A DNA stretch of 64,000 nucleotides from Firmicutes bacterium AF25-13AC (GTDB lineage Bacteria; Bacillota; Clostridia; Lachnospirales; Lachnospiraceae). The first letter of the stretch is position 1. Every line of letters starts with the position of its first letter. Positions 1 through 10,793 of the stretch are shown here, piece by piece. The DNA lies in the NCBI GenBank assembly GCA_003478935.1, contig QUFP01000007.1:1-64000 (forward strand). Direction: 5' to 3'. The position numbers were made by a program, and so were the translations under genes. The notes beneath the pieces are model-generated. The model saw only the letters and a program-made list of their open reading frames with translations. It did no database searches and had not been told where the DNA came from.

Positions 1-158
1 TACTTTCATCTTTTCCAATAATTTTTTCCAAAAAAAGTTAACAATCCAAAATATTTTCACATATGATTTTTTTTGCCTTTACTTTCATTTTATTTTTATT
101 TATACTATAATAATATTCAAACACGATCCCTAATAAATATCCAAAGGAGGGTCTTTTT
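1..158 (+). promoter_or_regulatory. Upstream region of the YesM-like kinase gene
   Basis: AT-rich leader. A TATAAT hexamer lies at 106-111, but the -35 position (about 83-88, TTTCAT) is a poor match, so the promoter is tentative. A strong ribosome binding site (AAAGGAGGG) precedes the ATG at 159. No other feature is visible. Confidence 0.35.
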
Positions 159-1873
159 ATGTTACAAAAGCAGAAAAAACTATTGCCACGTGTTATTTGC
201 TGCTACTTTCTTGCGGTCTTCATTCCTATTGTTCTTTTAAGCTTTATGATATACCATTACTTTTCTGACCAGCGCATTAAAGAATACACCACCGACCGTA
301 TCACTTCGCTTTTAATGGAACAAAATTCGTTGGAAAATGAACTGGATATTGTTCAGCAATATTCTTCACAGCTTCAGTCTGATTACGAGCTAAGACTACT
401 ACTTCACGGCATCTATACTTCAAATTCAAAAGTAGTTCGTGCCTATAATACACAAATTTATTCTTTGCTCAGCAATATTCGACTTCACAATCCAAATATT
501 CGCGATATCTCCATTTATACAGAAAACGAAATTGCTGCCAACCTTCTAAAGGAATTTTATCCATTGAGTGCCCAGCTTTTTTCGAAAACCCTGATCCACT
601 TCTGTTAAATGGTACATGGCGTATAGAATACACTGATGGTCTTCCGTCTCCTGTATTTTATATTGGTTTCTCAAACCCTCCTATGAAAAAATATTGTGGT
701 ATCCTGCGCATTGCTTTTGACACGCAAATATTTGAACAGTATGCCAACCGTTTTCCAGACTCTCATATTTATGTTTATCTAAATCAATGTTTGATTTATC
801 AGACCGAGCAAGGAAAACCCTCTACTAATTTACATCAATATATTGATTCCTCCACTCACCTAGACACACCAATGATCTCCTTAAATGAAAAAGATCATAA
901 CGTCGTCAGTATTTTTTCTCTCTACAATGGAAGTTTTTATATTATGAAAGTAGCTCCGGAAAGTGAAACACTATTTTCCTACAAACCATTTATACTATGT
1001 TTGTTATTTTCTGGATTTCTGCTCATTTTTGCAAGCATTGCTGTTTTTCTTATTCTATTTCGAGTTATGCATAACATTGTCAAACTTAGTGATCATATGA
1101 AACAGCAGGATAAACCTCGATTAACTCCATATACTGGTAAAATTACTTCCGATGAAACTGGTGATCTTGCAATTTCATTTAATCAGATGGTTCAGCATAT
1201 TAACGAGCTCTCGGACAGTCTTTTAAATAGCGAAATTCAATTAAAAAACGCGCAAATTGAATCTTTGCAATCGCAGCTAAATCCTCATTTCTTCTACGGG
1301 ACTTTGGAAAGCATTCGCATGATTGCTGAGATCAACCACCAAGAGTTGATTTCGGATATTGCCTTTTCCTTTGCGAATTTAATGCGCTATTCTCTATCTA
1401 GAGAATATTTGGTTCCTATTGAGCGAGAGTTGGATGTTATCCGTCAATATCTATCCATTCAAGAAAAGCGCCTTGGAAATCGCTTTGATGTCACTTGGGA
1501 TATTCCCGATTTGACTGACAAATGGCGTTGTCCAAAATTTTCTATTTTTAATATGATAGAAAATGTTTTTTCACACAACGTCAGTAAATGCAAGGATTTT
1601 ATTCATATTCATATTATTATTGTACGCAATGATCTTGATATGACCATTACAGTAAAAAATACAGGTCCGGGCATTTCACCTGAACGCTTAAAGCAGCTTC
1701 AATATCTATTGGCTCATCCAAAAGAACGAGCCACAATGACGAGCGAGAATAACGGTCGCAGCATTTTTAACACGAGTGATCGTCTAAAAATCTTTTATGG
1801 AGACGGCTATTACTTTTCCATTGAAAGTGAACCTGGAAAAGAAACTACTTGTAGCATCCGAATCCATCGCTGA
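159..1873 (+). CDS. YesM-type sensor histidine kinase (frameshifted)
   Basis: Membrane sensor kinase of the YesM/LytS-like class that pairs with AraC-type response regulators to sense extracellular glycans. The N-terminal part (159-608) has a membrane segment at residues 14-36 and an extracellular sensor region. The C-terminal part (683-1873) has a second membrane segment (FILCLLFSGFLLIFASIAVF), a HAMP-like linker, the His_kinase motif QLNPHFFYGTLES carrying the phospho-acceptor His, and an ATPase domain with an N-box-like NMIENVFSHN and the G-box NTGPGIS. The two parts are in different frames. Reading in the second frame upstream of 683 is open back to about 581 (FENPDPLLNGTWRIEY), so adding one T to the T6 run at 577-582 restores one protein of about 570 residues. 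This is either a sequence error or a recent mutation. The response regulator gene follows directly. Confidence 0.8.
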
Positions 1874-1927
1874 TTCACCTTAAAAAGTGAAACTAAAAGC
1901 TTCTATTACTACAAAAAGGAGGAAACT

Positions 1928-3379
1928 ATGGCATTAAATGTTTTACTTGTCGACGATGAATATCTTGTTTTAAAGGGACTAGAAATTATTCTTTCTGAGC
2001 AGACAGAGACATCCGTAAAAATTGTAACCGCTATGGATGTAGAAGATGCTTTAAATAAATTAACCTCATTTCGCCCTGATGTCATCATCACTGATATTAA
2101 TATGCCTGAGTCTAATGGTTTTGAGCTTATCAAACAAGCTCAGCAAAATTTCCCACACTGCAGATTCATCATATGCAGTGGATATGATGAACAGTCCTAT
2201 CTCAAACAGGCTCTGCACCTGCATGTAGATGATTATTTACTCAAACCAATTGATAAATCTCTTTTAATTCATCGTTTAAAGGAACTCGAAGTTGAGAAAG
2301 AAAGAAATATTTCACATGTACTTATGCGTATTCAACTTCTTTTGCTAAACGGAAACAGCTACTCTGATGACGTTGTTTCTGCAAAAGATTTAGAATATAT
2401 TTTTCCCAATTCTGCGTTTTGCTTATGTGCGATCAACAATACCCATACAGACCCACTTCAACTAAAGCAACAACTAACACGATACTTTGATACAATTTAC
2501 ACATTTTCTCTTAATTCACGAACTCTTTTTCTGCTGAATTACTCAAAAAAAATTCACTCGGAAGAAGTATATACTATTTTAGAAACTCTTTTTAAGACCA
2601 TCCCGTGGGGACACTCTTATTTTCTTTCCACCGCTGGAAAAGCAAATGCAATCAACTCGATCGCGGTTCACTATCAGGAAGCTCTATGTGAAATGATACT
2701 ATCTCAATCTCCTGCCAGCAAAACAGAAGACTACTCACCCCTCTTACAAATCATTGCCAAACGCACACTACTTCCTGCAATTCGTGTTATCACCTTTGAG
2801 GAAAATATTGAAGATTACATTCAAGAAATTTACAATGCGCTTCCAGCTAATTTGTATTATCCTCTTATTTTTACAGAAATTTTTTCTGCATACACCTTTG
2901 TATCCGATATCAATCTTCCTATTGATCGAATCCATAGGCAGTATCCGACGCCATCAGATAACACAATTACGCAAAAATCACTAATTCAATTTGTAAAAAA
3001 GCTGTTAGATTTCTGGCACAATTCATTCTCTCAAACGGAACAAGAAAGCTGTTCTTCCAAGGTAGCCGCTGCTTGCAGATATATTAAACTCCACTATCAG
3101 CAAGATATTTCCCTTGATAAGCTTGCCGAAATCTTAACGATCAATGCTAGCTATCTTAGCTATATTTTCAAAAAAGAAACTGGATCCACCATTGTTCAGT
3201 ATCTTACAAATGTTAGAATGGAACAAGCGTGCGAGCTTCTATGCCATCGTCCTGATCTTACTATGGAAGAAATTGCACTTCAAACTGGCTATAACTCTAC
3301 AACCTATTTTCATAAGATTTTTCGTTCAAAATTTGGCGTTAGTCCACGGCAATGGCAACAAACAATGTCCGAAAAATAA
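1928..3379 (+). CDS. YesN-type response regulator, AraC family
   Basis: Transcription activator of 483 residues. The N-terminal receiver domain shows the acidic pair D9/D10, phospho-acceptor D56 in IITDINMPE, S84 and K106 in LLKPID. The C-terminal AraC helix-turn-helix pair begins near residue 380 (KLHYQQDISLDKLAEIL, then EEIALQTGYNSTTYFHKIF), which is the canonical second-helix signature. The start follows AAAAAGGAGG with good spacing, 54 bases after the kinase gene, so the two form an operon. It converges on the glycoside hydrolase operon and, by analogy with other YesMN systems next to LplBC-like transporters, probably activates it. The target site was not identified. Confidence 0.9.
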   Translation: MALNVLLVDDEYLVLKGLEIILSEQTETSVKIVTAMDVEDALNKLTSFRPDVIITDINMPESNGFELIKQAQQNFPHCRFIICSGYDEQSYLKQALHLHVDDYLLKPIDKSLLIHRLKELEVEKERNISHVLMRIQLLLLNGNSYSDDVVSAKDLEYIFPNSAFCLCAINNTHTDPLQLKQQLTRYFDTIYTFSLNSRTLFLLNYSKKIHSEEVYTILETLFKTIPWGHSYFLSTAGKANAINSIAVHYQEALCEMILSQSPASKTEDYSPLLQIIAKRTLLPAIRVITFEENIEDYIQEIYNALPANLYYPLIFTEIFSAYTFVSDINLPIDRIHRQYPTPSDNTITQKSLIQFVKKLLDFWHNSFSQTEQESCSSKVAAACRYIKLHYQQDISLDKLAEILTINASYLSYIFKKETGSTIVQYLTNVRMEQACELLCHRPDLTMEEIALQTGYNSTTYFHKIFRSKFGVSPRQWQQTMSEK

Positions 3380-3391
3380 AATTGAAAAGTA

Positions 3392-3437
3392 GAACACCTC
3401 GACGATTGCTTTATTCATCGCAACCATCAAGGTGTTC
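3392..3437 (-). terminator. Terminator of the GH31 operon
   Basis: Read on the minus strand, GAACACCT pairs with AGGTGTTC and the inner GATGGTTGC pairs with GCAATCGTC through two G-U pairs. A T-rich tail (TACTTTTCAATTTT) follows. The wobble pairs work only in the minus-strand RNA, so it mainly serves the leftward operon. It sits between converging genes. Confidence 0.7.
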
Positions 3438-3449
3438 CTTCATCTAATA

Positions 3450-5873
3450 TTACTTACAAGTCCCTGTTTTCATCCAATGATTCTCTTCCAATGATTCGAG
3501 GTTCTCTTTTTTTATGAAAGTTCCTTCTGGACCAATCAATTTCTGTTCCCTCTGATTCCATTTGTATGTATCCAGCTTATAGGCTCCATTTTCATATTCA
3601 TAGCCATCACCATCATCACTATAGAATTCATATGAGCAATCCTTTCCATTATATACAAAAAAAGTAAGCTCATTCGATGCCACAACCTCTTCTACACTCT
3701 GCGCTGGCTTTGCAATTGGAAGAATACTTCCTTCCTTTACAAAAAGAGGAATTTTCTCGATCGGTGCCTCTGCCTCAATCCACTGACCGCCCTCATAATA
3801 CTTGTTCGTCCAGAAATTATACCAACCACATCCCTCTGGAAGATAAACAGCACGATAGCAATACGGATTTAGTATCTTTTTAGTACCATTTTCGTTCTTT
3901 TGGTAATACATTGGCCTTGTCACTGGACACACCATCAGACTCTCTCCAAACAAATATTGATTTGAAATATGAAGTGCTTGCTGATCCTTTGGAAAGTCAA
4001 ATGCAAGCATGCGAATCATTGATGAATCATACAGCCATACTTTTCCAGCAGTTGAATATATATAAGGAAGAAGTTTATAGCGAAGCGCATTCATCCGAAG
4101 TAATGCCTGATAAAACATACCTCCCGCTCCATCAAATTTCCAAAGCTCTCTTCTACAATCCGTTCCATGTCCTCTAAATATTGGAAGAAAACAACACCAC
4201 TGGTACCAGCGTGTGTACAATTCCAGATAAGCCGGATCATTCGTTGTATCGTCATATTCACCGTCCCAATACCAAGAATCACCATCCTTCACAAAGAATG
4301 CACCAATGTCTGCCGTCCAGTACGGAAGCCCGCTTGCACAGAAATTAAGCCCTGCCGGAATCTGGCGGCGAAACGTCTCCCAACTAGCAGATGTGTCACC
4401 AGACCACATAACCGTACCATACTGTTGCTGTCCAGTCCATGCACTTCTCGTTAGATTAAAGACTCGCTTATTGGATCCATCCTTTTTCTGCTCTGCTCTC
4501 TGCCCTTCATAAATTGCCCTTGCATGGTACAAAGCATAGTCGTTTGTATGCGCTTCTCCTAGAAACTCACCTGCTGTCTTTTTGTATTCCTCATACTGAC
4601 TTGCAGGCTCCTGACGCTCCACATGACTCCACTCTGGTGTAAACGGTTCGCTTGAATCACACCACCAAGCATCCACTCCATACCGATATAAGCCTCTTTT
4701 CACCTGCTCCCAATAGCATTTGCGAGCCTGTTCATTTCTTGCATCATAGATATTGGAAAACGGAAGAAGAAAGCCCTTCTCTTTCATTTCTTTATAATTT
4801 TCGCACTTTTCATCCATATTTGGCCATATTGAAATCATAAAGTGAACATCTTCATCATGAAGCGTCTGAATCATACCTGCTGGATCAGGAAAACGACTAG
4901 CATCAAAGCTTTTTTGTCCCCACATGCCATCTTCCCAGGAACACCAATCAAGTACAATGCCATCTAATCCAATTCCACGTCTGCGGTATTCTGCAGCGAC
5001 CTGACAGATTTCCTCCTGTGTCTCATAGCGCTCTTGTGACTGAAGATAGCCAAATGCCCACCTTGGAAGCATAGAAGCCTTTCCTGTCAACTTGCGATAT
5101 CCTCCCACAACGCCATCCATCCCATCTCCGTTGATAAAATAGAAATCCAACTGCGGATCTGACTCAGTATACAGATAGGAACCGTGCTCTGTATCACTAA
5201 AAACCATGTTTCCAGATGTGTTCATCAAAATGCCATAGCCAAAACTTGACATCAAAAGCGGAATCGCAATCTTTCGATTTGCCTGATGGAGATATACCAT
5301 ATGACCACGAAGATTAAGAATTCCCTCCTCATGTTGACCAAGACCATATAGTGCCTCATCTTGCTGCCAGTCAAAATGCATTCTTGTGTGATACAATGTC
5401 TGATCTGGCTCACGCACAGCATCTTTCACAAAACGTTTCAAGCCATCTGCTGTCTGAACTTGCTCAATTTTTCCAGCCCGCACAACACGGTAAGACTGAA
5501 AAGCCTCCATCGTTCTACTGTTCTTATCTCGTTCCTTTAAAAGGAGTACCCCATTGGGTTTGTAATACGAAATGGAAGCCGTCTGACGATCGATTCTGAT
5601 TGTAAGATTTGAAAGGATTACGCTTATGCTTTCACTATCCTCCTTCAACTCCCACTGGACAGAATTCATCTGATTGCTCCTCTTAATGGAATCTCCTTGT
5701 GTCAATTCTTGTTCCTTTTTCTGTGTATCTGCCTTTGTGCAAATCACTCTCACTGCACTCTCAGATATGGGAATAAACTGAATCTGCTCGGCTTTAGATC
5801 TTAGAACAACCGATTTGTCAGTTCTCTTAACATCCGTAATTTGTGTACTCGCCCTATGTTTTGCTACTAGCAT
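3450..5873 (-). CDS. Glycoside hydrolase family 31 (alpha-xylosidase-like)
   Basis: Retaining alpha-glycosidase of 807 residues, with no signal peptide, so likely intracellular. The GH31 hallmarks are clear: the N-terminal beta-sandwich motif LYGLGQHEEGILNLRG (about 175-190), the barrel motif GIGLDGIVLDW (300-310), the nucleophile D406 in WWCDSSEP and the probable acid/base D493 in WSGDTSASWE. The pattern resembles bacterial alpha-xylosidases more than alpha-glucosidases, but specificity cannot be fixed from sequence alone. The start at 5873 (MLVAKHRAST) is chosen because AGAGGTGACAAT precedes it; an upstream in-frame ATG at 5948 has no ribosome binding site. It is the last gene of the arabinoxylan-type operon and would remove alpha-linked side residues from imported oligosaccharides. 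Confidence 0.88.
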   Translation of the reverse strand: MLVAKHRASTQITDVKRTDKSVVLRSKAEQIQFIPISESAVRVICTKADTQKKEQELTQGDSIKRSNQMNSVQWELKEDSESISVILSNLTIRIDRQTASISYYKPNGVLLLKERDKNSRTMEAFQSYRVVRAGKIEQVQTADGLKRFVKDAVREPDQTLYHTRMHFDWQQDEALYGLGQHEEGILNLRGHMVYLHQANRKIAIPLLMSSFGYGILMNTSGNMVFSDTEHGSYLYTESDPQLDFYFINGDGMDGVVGGYRKLTGKASMLPRWAFGYLQSQERYETQEEICQVAAEYRRRGIGLDGIVLDWCSWEDGMWGQKSFDASRFPDPAGMIQTLHDEDVHFMISIWPNMDEKCENYKEMKEKGFLLPFSNIYDARNEQARKCYWEQVKRGLYRYGVDAWWCDSSEPFTPEWSHVERQEPASQYEEYKKTAGEFLGEAHTNDYALYHARAIYEGQRAEQKKDGSNKRVFNLTRSAWTGQQQYGTVMWSGDTSASWETFRRQIPAGLNFCASGLPYWTADIGAFFVKDGDSWYWDGEYDDTTNDPAYLELYTRWYQWCCFLPIFRGHGTDCRRELWKFDGAGGMFYQALLRMNALRYKLLPYIYSTAGKVWLYDSSMIRMLAFDFPKDQQALHISNQYLFGESLMVCPVTRPMYYQKNENGTKKILNPYCYRAVYLPEGCGWYNFWTNKYYEGGQWIEAEAPIEKIPLFVKEGSILPIAKPAQSVEEVVASNELTFFVYNGKDCSYEFYSDDGDGYEYENGAYKLDTYKWNQREQKLIGPEGTFIKKENLESLEENHWMKTGTCK

Positions 5874-6159
5874 ATTGTCACCTCTTTTTTGTTTTTGCAG
5901 AGAATTTTTTAATTTTCCCGTATTAAACTTTGTCACTGCTGTTTCCATTTTTACATAAGCTGAATCTTTTTACAATGTCCTATTTTAATTGTTCTATGGA
6001 ATATTTTGATTTTTATTTGTAGCAAAAAAGTTACAATCGAGTATATGGATTTGGAGAGCAAACTTCTGTTATAATTGAAATCAGCAGCCGCTCCCCAATT
6101 GAGAAAAATACGATCCATGTTCGCACCCAAAATGGAACCGATGCGACTTAAAATTTGGC
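5874..6159. other. Intergenic region between GH31 and esterase genes
   Basis: About 290 bases without a convincing gene. On the plus strand about 6022-6150 there is a short open stretch lacking a start codon that reads VYGFGEQTSVIIEI and ends at a stop. It could be a decayed gene fragment, but the evidence is weak. No clear promoter or AACGTT operator was found; the downstream GH31 gene is probably read through from the operon. Confidence 0.3.
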
Positions 6160-7659
6160 TTATCTCTCTAGCAAAAATCGCATCCTCGCAGTCTCCGTAT
6201 TTCCTCCAGATGCGCCTTTTGTTTTAAAGTTCATTTCATAGCGATCTGCATCGCAGTATGGCTTCCACTCTGGAAGCTTATTTTCATTATAATCATTTCC
6301 GTTTGGATTGCCAGTTTTTATAAAGTTGACAAAATAGCTGCTGATCTGACGAGCCAGATCATAGTGATGGCCGTCAAATGGACGCCAACATTTTGCAAGT
6401 GTCTCAAAGAAAAACCACAGATCACAAGAATGGAAGGTTCCCGGTTTGTCCCATCCTGGAATATCAGCATCAAAACGGTAATAATAGCTGTTTTGATTAC
6501 AGCCTGTATCTTTTCTTGATAAAAATGCTCGCTTTACGCTGTACTCAATTCCACTGACAGGCGAAAAGCCCTCTGGCGTCTGCTTTTTATTTTCTTCAAA
6601 TGACAAAAACTTATCTGCCTTATCTTTAAAAAGTTCCTCTGCCTTTTTTAAAAGCTGTTCGCCATTCTCAGCTTCAATGTAATTTAAGAACTCATCTGAT
6701 GTGTTTCCTGCCATAAGAGGCACTAAAAGACTTCTTCCTTCAAGCATCTTTTTGTACGGGTCTTCCTTGCAGAATGCGCCGTCAAGCACAGTATACATAC
6801 GCGGATGATCCTTTGCAAAATCAGAATACTTATCGCGAATCTCAAATGCATCAAGTGTTCTTGCTTCCTCTAAGGTTTTTACGCCAAGAAATTCAAAAAA
6901 GTCTTTTCCGATCTGCTCTGCCGTAGCTAAAGGTGTCGGTGTGCCAAAACGTGTCTTTTCATAAGGACTTCCAATCATACCGCTCATCACAAGCGCACCG
7001 GAAATTTTTCCTTCATTTTCTTCACATGCGAGCTGCGACATTACACTTGCACCGCCTGCCGACTGCCCGGCAATTGTAATCTTATTTGGATCACCTCCGA
7101 AATTAGCAATATTTCTGACAACCCACTCAAGACCTGCCTTCTGATCAAGGCTTCCAAAATTGGACGGTGCTTCTGGCTGCTCTTTTGTCAGCTGAGGATG
7201 TGACAAAAAGCCAAATACATTCACACGATAATTGACGGTGACAACAACAACTCCCTGTCTTGCAAGACGCTCTCCGTCAAACTCCATCTCTCTTGTATAG
7301 CCCCATTGATAGCCGCCTCCAAAATACCAAACAAGAACTGGACGTCTATCATCCACGCTTTTTGCTCCTGTCCAGATATTTAGATACAGACAATCCTCAT
7401 CCATAGGCACATCCTGGTCAACATGCCACTCTCTATTGTATAGAGAATCACCTATGCCTGGCGTATCCTGCACAGAAATCGGTGCAAAGCGTGCACAATC
7501 CTTTATTCCTTCCCAATTCTCACACGGCTGAGGTGCGCGCCAGCGATTCTTCCCTGTAGGCGGTGCAGCAAACGGAACACCGCGAAAAGCTGTGATACGC
7601 GGATCGGCTGCCTCAATACCGCGCACCAGACCATTTTCTGTTTTTGTTTGTCGAATCAT
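6160..7659 (-). CDS. Type-B carboxylesterase family protein
   Basis: Alpha/beta-hydrolase of 499 residues in the carboxylesterase/para-nitrobenzyl esterase family. Visible family motifs are FRGVPFAAPPTG, EDCLYLNIW (88-96), the oxyanion region WYFGGGYQWG, the nucleophile elbow GQSAGGAS with S200, and a C-terminal histidine in FHSCDLWFFFE. No signal peptide is seen. In this operon it may remove acetyl or feruloyl groups from imported xylan-type oligosaccharides, which is inference. The start at 7659 is preceded by AGAGAGGAGAAGATCA; the longer frame to 7707 lacks a good site. It follows the GH43 gene by 56 bases. Confidence 0.85.
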   Translation of the reverse strand: MIRQTKTENGLVRGIEAADPRITAFRGVPFAAPPTGKNRWRAPQPCENWEGIKDCARFAPISVQDTPGIGDSLYNREWHVDQDVPMDEDCLYLNIWTGAKSVDDRRPVLVWYFGGGYQWGYTREMEFDGERLARQGVVVVTVNYRVNVFGFLSHPQLTKEQPEAPSNFGSLDQKAGLEWVVRNIANFGGDPNKITIAGQSAGGASVMSQLACEENEGKISGALVMSGMIGSPYEKTRFGTPTPLATAEQIGKDFFEFLGVKTLEEARTLDAFEIRDKYSDFAKDHPRMYTVLDGAFCKEDPYKKMLEGRSLLVPLMAGNTSDEFLNYIEAENGEQLLKKAEELFKDKADKFLSFEENKKQTPEGFSPVSGIEYSVKRAFLSRKDTGCNQNSYYYRFDADIPGWDKPGTFHSCDLWFFFETLAKCWRPFDGHHYDLARQISSYFVNFIKTGNPNGNDYNENKLPEWKPYCDADRYEMNFKTKGASGGNTETARMRFLLER

Positions 7660-7715
7660 TGATCTTCTCCTCTCTAAAACGCTATGATGATTATAACGCT
7701 CTTTCACAGAAAGTA

Positions 7716-9125
7716 TTAATGCTCCAGATAAAAGCCCTTCAGTGAACCCTTTCCTTCTCCCTTAAATGTAAAATAAAGTGCCTGCACACCATCTGGCATT
7801 TCAACTGGTGTACTATAATGTTTCCATACATTCGTGTACTCTACTGGAATCTGTGCTAGCACTTTGCCATCCCATGCAGTTTTTACTTCAAAGCTTCCCT
7901 TTATATAACCACGAACATCAATCGAAATTTGATGAATGTTCTTCATATCAAAATATTTGAAGCCAACTGTTGTACCATCCACAATTGCACCAAGATATGC
8001 CGGATCCTCATCACCATCTCTTCCATCCTGCATGATCTTAGGGAAACGTTCATCTACATAAATAGAAGGTTCATTTGTAAATAAGTTGCATGCCAAATAC
8101 GCTGGATAATAGCCCTCTCCAACTAGTGGTCCGCCATTTAATCCACATGAAGTAATCTCTGCCTGGAAAATACTGCCATCTTCACCAAATGTCAGGCGCT
8201 CTGCGCATCCCTGTCTGCTGTACCACGTACCATTTGTATGTCTGTGATAGAAAATATACCAGTCATCTCCAATCTGGACCATACTTCCATGATTGTTTGC
8301 ACCATATGCAGTTGGCATATCTGCCGGCTTATATGTATCAATATGAAGGTCACAGTTACTTACAATCACGCCGCCATACTTAAAGCCGCCCGTAGGCTCC
8401 TTGCTCGTCGCATAGCAAAGCTCATGCATAACCTCAGACGAATAAATAAAGTAATATGTGTCGCCTCTCTTTCTAATAGACGGAGCCTCAAAAAATGCGT
8501 GACCCTCATATGGTGTATCCTTGCTGTACTCACTTCCCGGCACAATAATTTTCGGTGCTGTCTTCACGGTCAGCATATCTTTATCAAGGATTGTCACCAT
8601 CGCGCCGCTTCTCGACTTATCCCCAATTCCGCAAAAACCTGTATACAGATAGGTCTGATCTTTCTCTGTGATTACACCTGGATCAAACTGTGGCTCATCT
8701 GTTTCTTTTTCACCAAGACGCGTGCCATCCGGATAATGAACATATCCTAAAAATTCATATTTTCCTGCTGGTGTATCACAAACTGCAACTGATACAACCG
8801 GAAGCTTATCAAGCACGTAGAATAAATAATATCTTCCATCTGGTCCAACTGTGACATCAGGTGCGTACAGACACATCGTTCCATCTGGATTTTCCGGATC
8901 CTGTGTCTTTTTATAAATTACGCCCTCATATCGCCAGTTTCCCAGATCATCTACTGGAGCAGACCAGCATACATAATCACCCATACAAAATACATATCCA
9001 TTGTAAAAATCGTGCGATCCGTAAACATACACACGTCCATTAAATACATAAGGTTCTCCATCTGGAATATATTCCCATGACGGAAGATATGGATTAAATG
9101 CCTGTTTTTTCATATTCGTTACCAT
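7716..9125 (-). CDS. Glycoside hydrolase family 43 protein
   Basis: Five-bladed beta-propeller glycosidase of 469 residues, likely a beta-xylosidase or alpha-L-arabinofuranosidase. The start reads NPYLPSWEYIPDGEPYVF and GRVYVYGSHD, which provides the first catalytic Asp region. YAPDVTVGPDGRYYLFY (blade 2) and FFEAPSIRKRGDTYYFIYS carry the expected Asp and Glu, and NNHGSMVQIGDDWYIFYHRH is typical for GH43. The C-terminal about 130 residues form a beta-sandwich-like extension. There is no signal peptide. The start is uncertain: ATG at 9125 lies immediately after AGGAAGGA, and ATG at 9113 is 13 bases away. The gene is 9 bases from the GH51 gene, so the two are co-translated. Confidence 0.87.
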   Translation of the reverse strand: MVTNMKKQAFNPYLPSWEYIPDGEPYVFNGRVYVYGSHDFYNGYVFCMGDYVCWSAPVDDLGNWRYEGVIYKKTQDPENPDGTMCLYAPDVTVGPDGRYYLFYVLDKLPVVSVAVCDTPAGKYEFLGYVHYPDGTRLGEKETDEPQFDPGVITEKDQTYLYTGFCGIGDKSRSGAMVTILDKDMLTVKTAPKIIVPGSEYSKDTPYEGHAFFEAPSIRKRGDTYYFIYSSEVMHELCYATSKEPTGGFKYGGVIVSNCDLHIDTYKPADMPTAYGANNHGSMVQIGDDWYIFYHRHTNGTWYSRQGCAERLTFGEDGSIFQAEITSCGLNGGPLVGEGYYPAYLACNLFTNEPSIYVDERFPKIMQDGRDGDEDPAYLGAIVDGTTVGFKYFDMKNIHQISIDVRGYIKGSFEVKTAWDGKVLAQIPVEYTNVWKHYSTPVEMPDGVQALYFTFKGEGKGSLKGFYLEH

Positions 9126-9134
9126 TCCTTCCTA

Positions 9135-10637
9135 TTAAAGATGCACACGCACCGTCACAACTGAGCATGCCGGTACCACAAATTTCACACCGCGCTTTGT
9201 TAATTCTACATCAAGCGGCTTCTCATATAAAACTGGTTCTTTTCCAAACTCATTGTAATCATTTAATCCGCCGTGAAGAATAAAGCCTTCTGCCTTTTTA
9301 GGTGTCTCCTCCATCAAAACAGATTCGATAGTCTCCTCACCATCAAGTGATGTATTGACAAGTGTTATAGTAATTACACCATCTTTATCCTGTGATACTG
9401 ACTGCTGAATGTTATCCATCTGATACTTATCATTTCCTACCTTCTTTGTCTCAGACAGACAACTTTCTAAAAGCTCAGCGTCCTGATGGAAACGATACAT
9501 ATGGAACACATGGTAGGTCGGTGTAAGAATCATTTCTGGTCCATCTGTTAAAATAACTGACTGAAGCACGTTTACAATCTGTGCGATACATCCCATCTTC
9601 ACACGATCACAATGGCGATTGAAAATATTAAATGTAGCTCCTGCTACAAGTGCATCTCTCATTGTGTTTTGTTGGAACAAAAATCCCGGATTTGTTCCCG
9701 GCTCTACATCATGCCAACAACCCCATTCATCCACCATCATACCGATTTTTTTATCTGGGTCATACTGATCCATAATCGCACCATGTCTGTAAATTAACTC
9801 GTCCATGCCAAGCGCACGATTCATTGTATACCAATACTCATCTTCTGAAAAGTCTGTTGCGCTTCCCTTATGCAGTCCCTTTTCTGCGCCGCAGTAATAA
9901 TGAACAGACAAACCATCCATCATGCCATGTACTTCTTTTGGTGCCGGATCTGCAAAACATTCACGAAGCACCACCTCTGTCCACTTATAATCATCAGCAT
10001 TTGCGCCGCCACAGATTTTAAAAATTGGATTCTTGCTGTCATAGGTTCTCACATATGTCTGATAACGGCGATAAAGATCAGCATAGTAAGCTGGTGTCAT
10101 ATTTCCGCCGCATCCCCAGTTTTCATTTCCAACACCGAAATAATCCACCTTCCATGGCTTCTCTCTGCCATTTTTCTTTCTGAGATCTGCCATCGGTGAC
10201 ACACCATCTAATGTCATATATTCAACCCACTCGCTCATCTCACGCACACTGCCGCTTCCAACATTTCCGTTGACATATGTTTTGCAGCCAAGCTGATCGC
10301 ACAGTTCAAAATATTCATGTGTTCCAAAGCTATTATCCTCAGTCACACCGCCCCAGTGGGTATTGATCATTTTCTTTCTGCTTTCCTTAGGACCAACACC
10401 ATCCATCCAGTGATACTCATCAGCAAAACAGCCGCCCGGCCAGCGAAGTACAGGAACCTTAATTTCCTTTAAAGCCTCAACCACATCTGTTCTCATACCA
10501 TTTTTATTTGGGATTGGCGAATCCTCTCCCACATAAATTCCCTCATAAATACAGCGGCCTAAATGCTCACTGAAATGCCCGTAAATCTCCGGCTCAATAT
10601 GACCTTTTCTATTTTTTTCGTTAATATAAAGCTTCAT
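9135..10637 (-). CDS. Alpha-N-arabinofuranosidase, GH51
   Basis: Intracellular retaining arabinofuranosidase of 500 residues. Typical GH51 features are [19 protein letters not shown] at the N-terminus, [15 protein letters not shown], the acid/base E172 in [11 protein letters not shown] and the nucleophile E304 in [11 protein letters not shown], followed by the C-terminal beta-sandwich. Length matches the family. The start at 10637 (MKLYINEKN) is supported by AAAAGGAGAAAAAATATT; the frame to 10709 runs through a hairpin. It releases arabinose from arabinoxylan or arabinan oligosaccharides imported by the transporter encoded just upstream. Confidence 0.93.
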   Translation of the reverse strand: MKLYINEKNRKGHIEPEIYGHFSEHLGRCIYEGIYVGEDSPIPNKNGMRTDVVEALKEIKVPVLRWPGGCFADEYHWMDGVGPKESRKKMINTHWGGVTEDNSFGTHEYFELCDQLGCKTYVNGNVGSGSVREMSEWVEYMTLDGVSPMADLRKKNGREKPWKVDYFGVGNENWGCGGNMTPAYYADLYRRYQTYVRTYDSKNPIFKICGGANADDYKWTEVVLRECFADPAPKEVHGMMDGLSVHYYCGAEKGLHKGSATDFSEDEYWYTMNRALGMDELIYRHGAIMDQYDPDKKIGMMVDEWGCWHDVEPGTNPGFLFQQNTMRDALVAGATFNIFNRHCDRVKMGCIAQIVNVLQSVILTDGPEMILTPTYHVFHMYRFHQDAELLESCLSETKKVGNDKYQMDNIQQSVSQDKDGVITITLVNTSLDGEETIESVLMEETPKKAEGFILHGGLNDYNEFGKEPVLYEKPLDVELTKRGVKFVVPACSVVTVRVHL

Positions 10638-10660
10638 AATATTTTTTCTCCTTTTCTTAT

Positions 10661-10698
10661 AGAAAAGGCGGAGAATAGCAGTTTTGCCTTTCCCCGCC
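10661..10698 (-). terminator. Hairpin between binding-protein and GH51 genes
   Basis: On the minus strand GGCGGGGAA pairs with TTCTCCGCC and TTTTCT follows. As there is no obvious new promoter for GH51, this probably works as a partial terminator or mRNA-processing site that keeps binding-protein transcript higher than hydrolase transcript, a common arrangement in sugar operons. Confidence 0.5.
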
Positions 10699-10793
10699 AG
10701 ATCATCCATGCTGTGTCTGTCTTTTCCTTTTTTCTTTTTCCCCTTTGACCTCAGATCACTTTATATATGCAGCCCAGAACAACTCATTTTCAT

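Noticed and set aside
8238..8750. Open frame of 170 codons on the plus strand inside the GH43 gene
   Set aside because: Antisense shadow of a well-supported GH43 gene with Cys/Ile-rich, unnatural composition.
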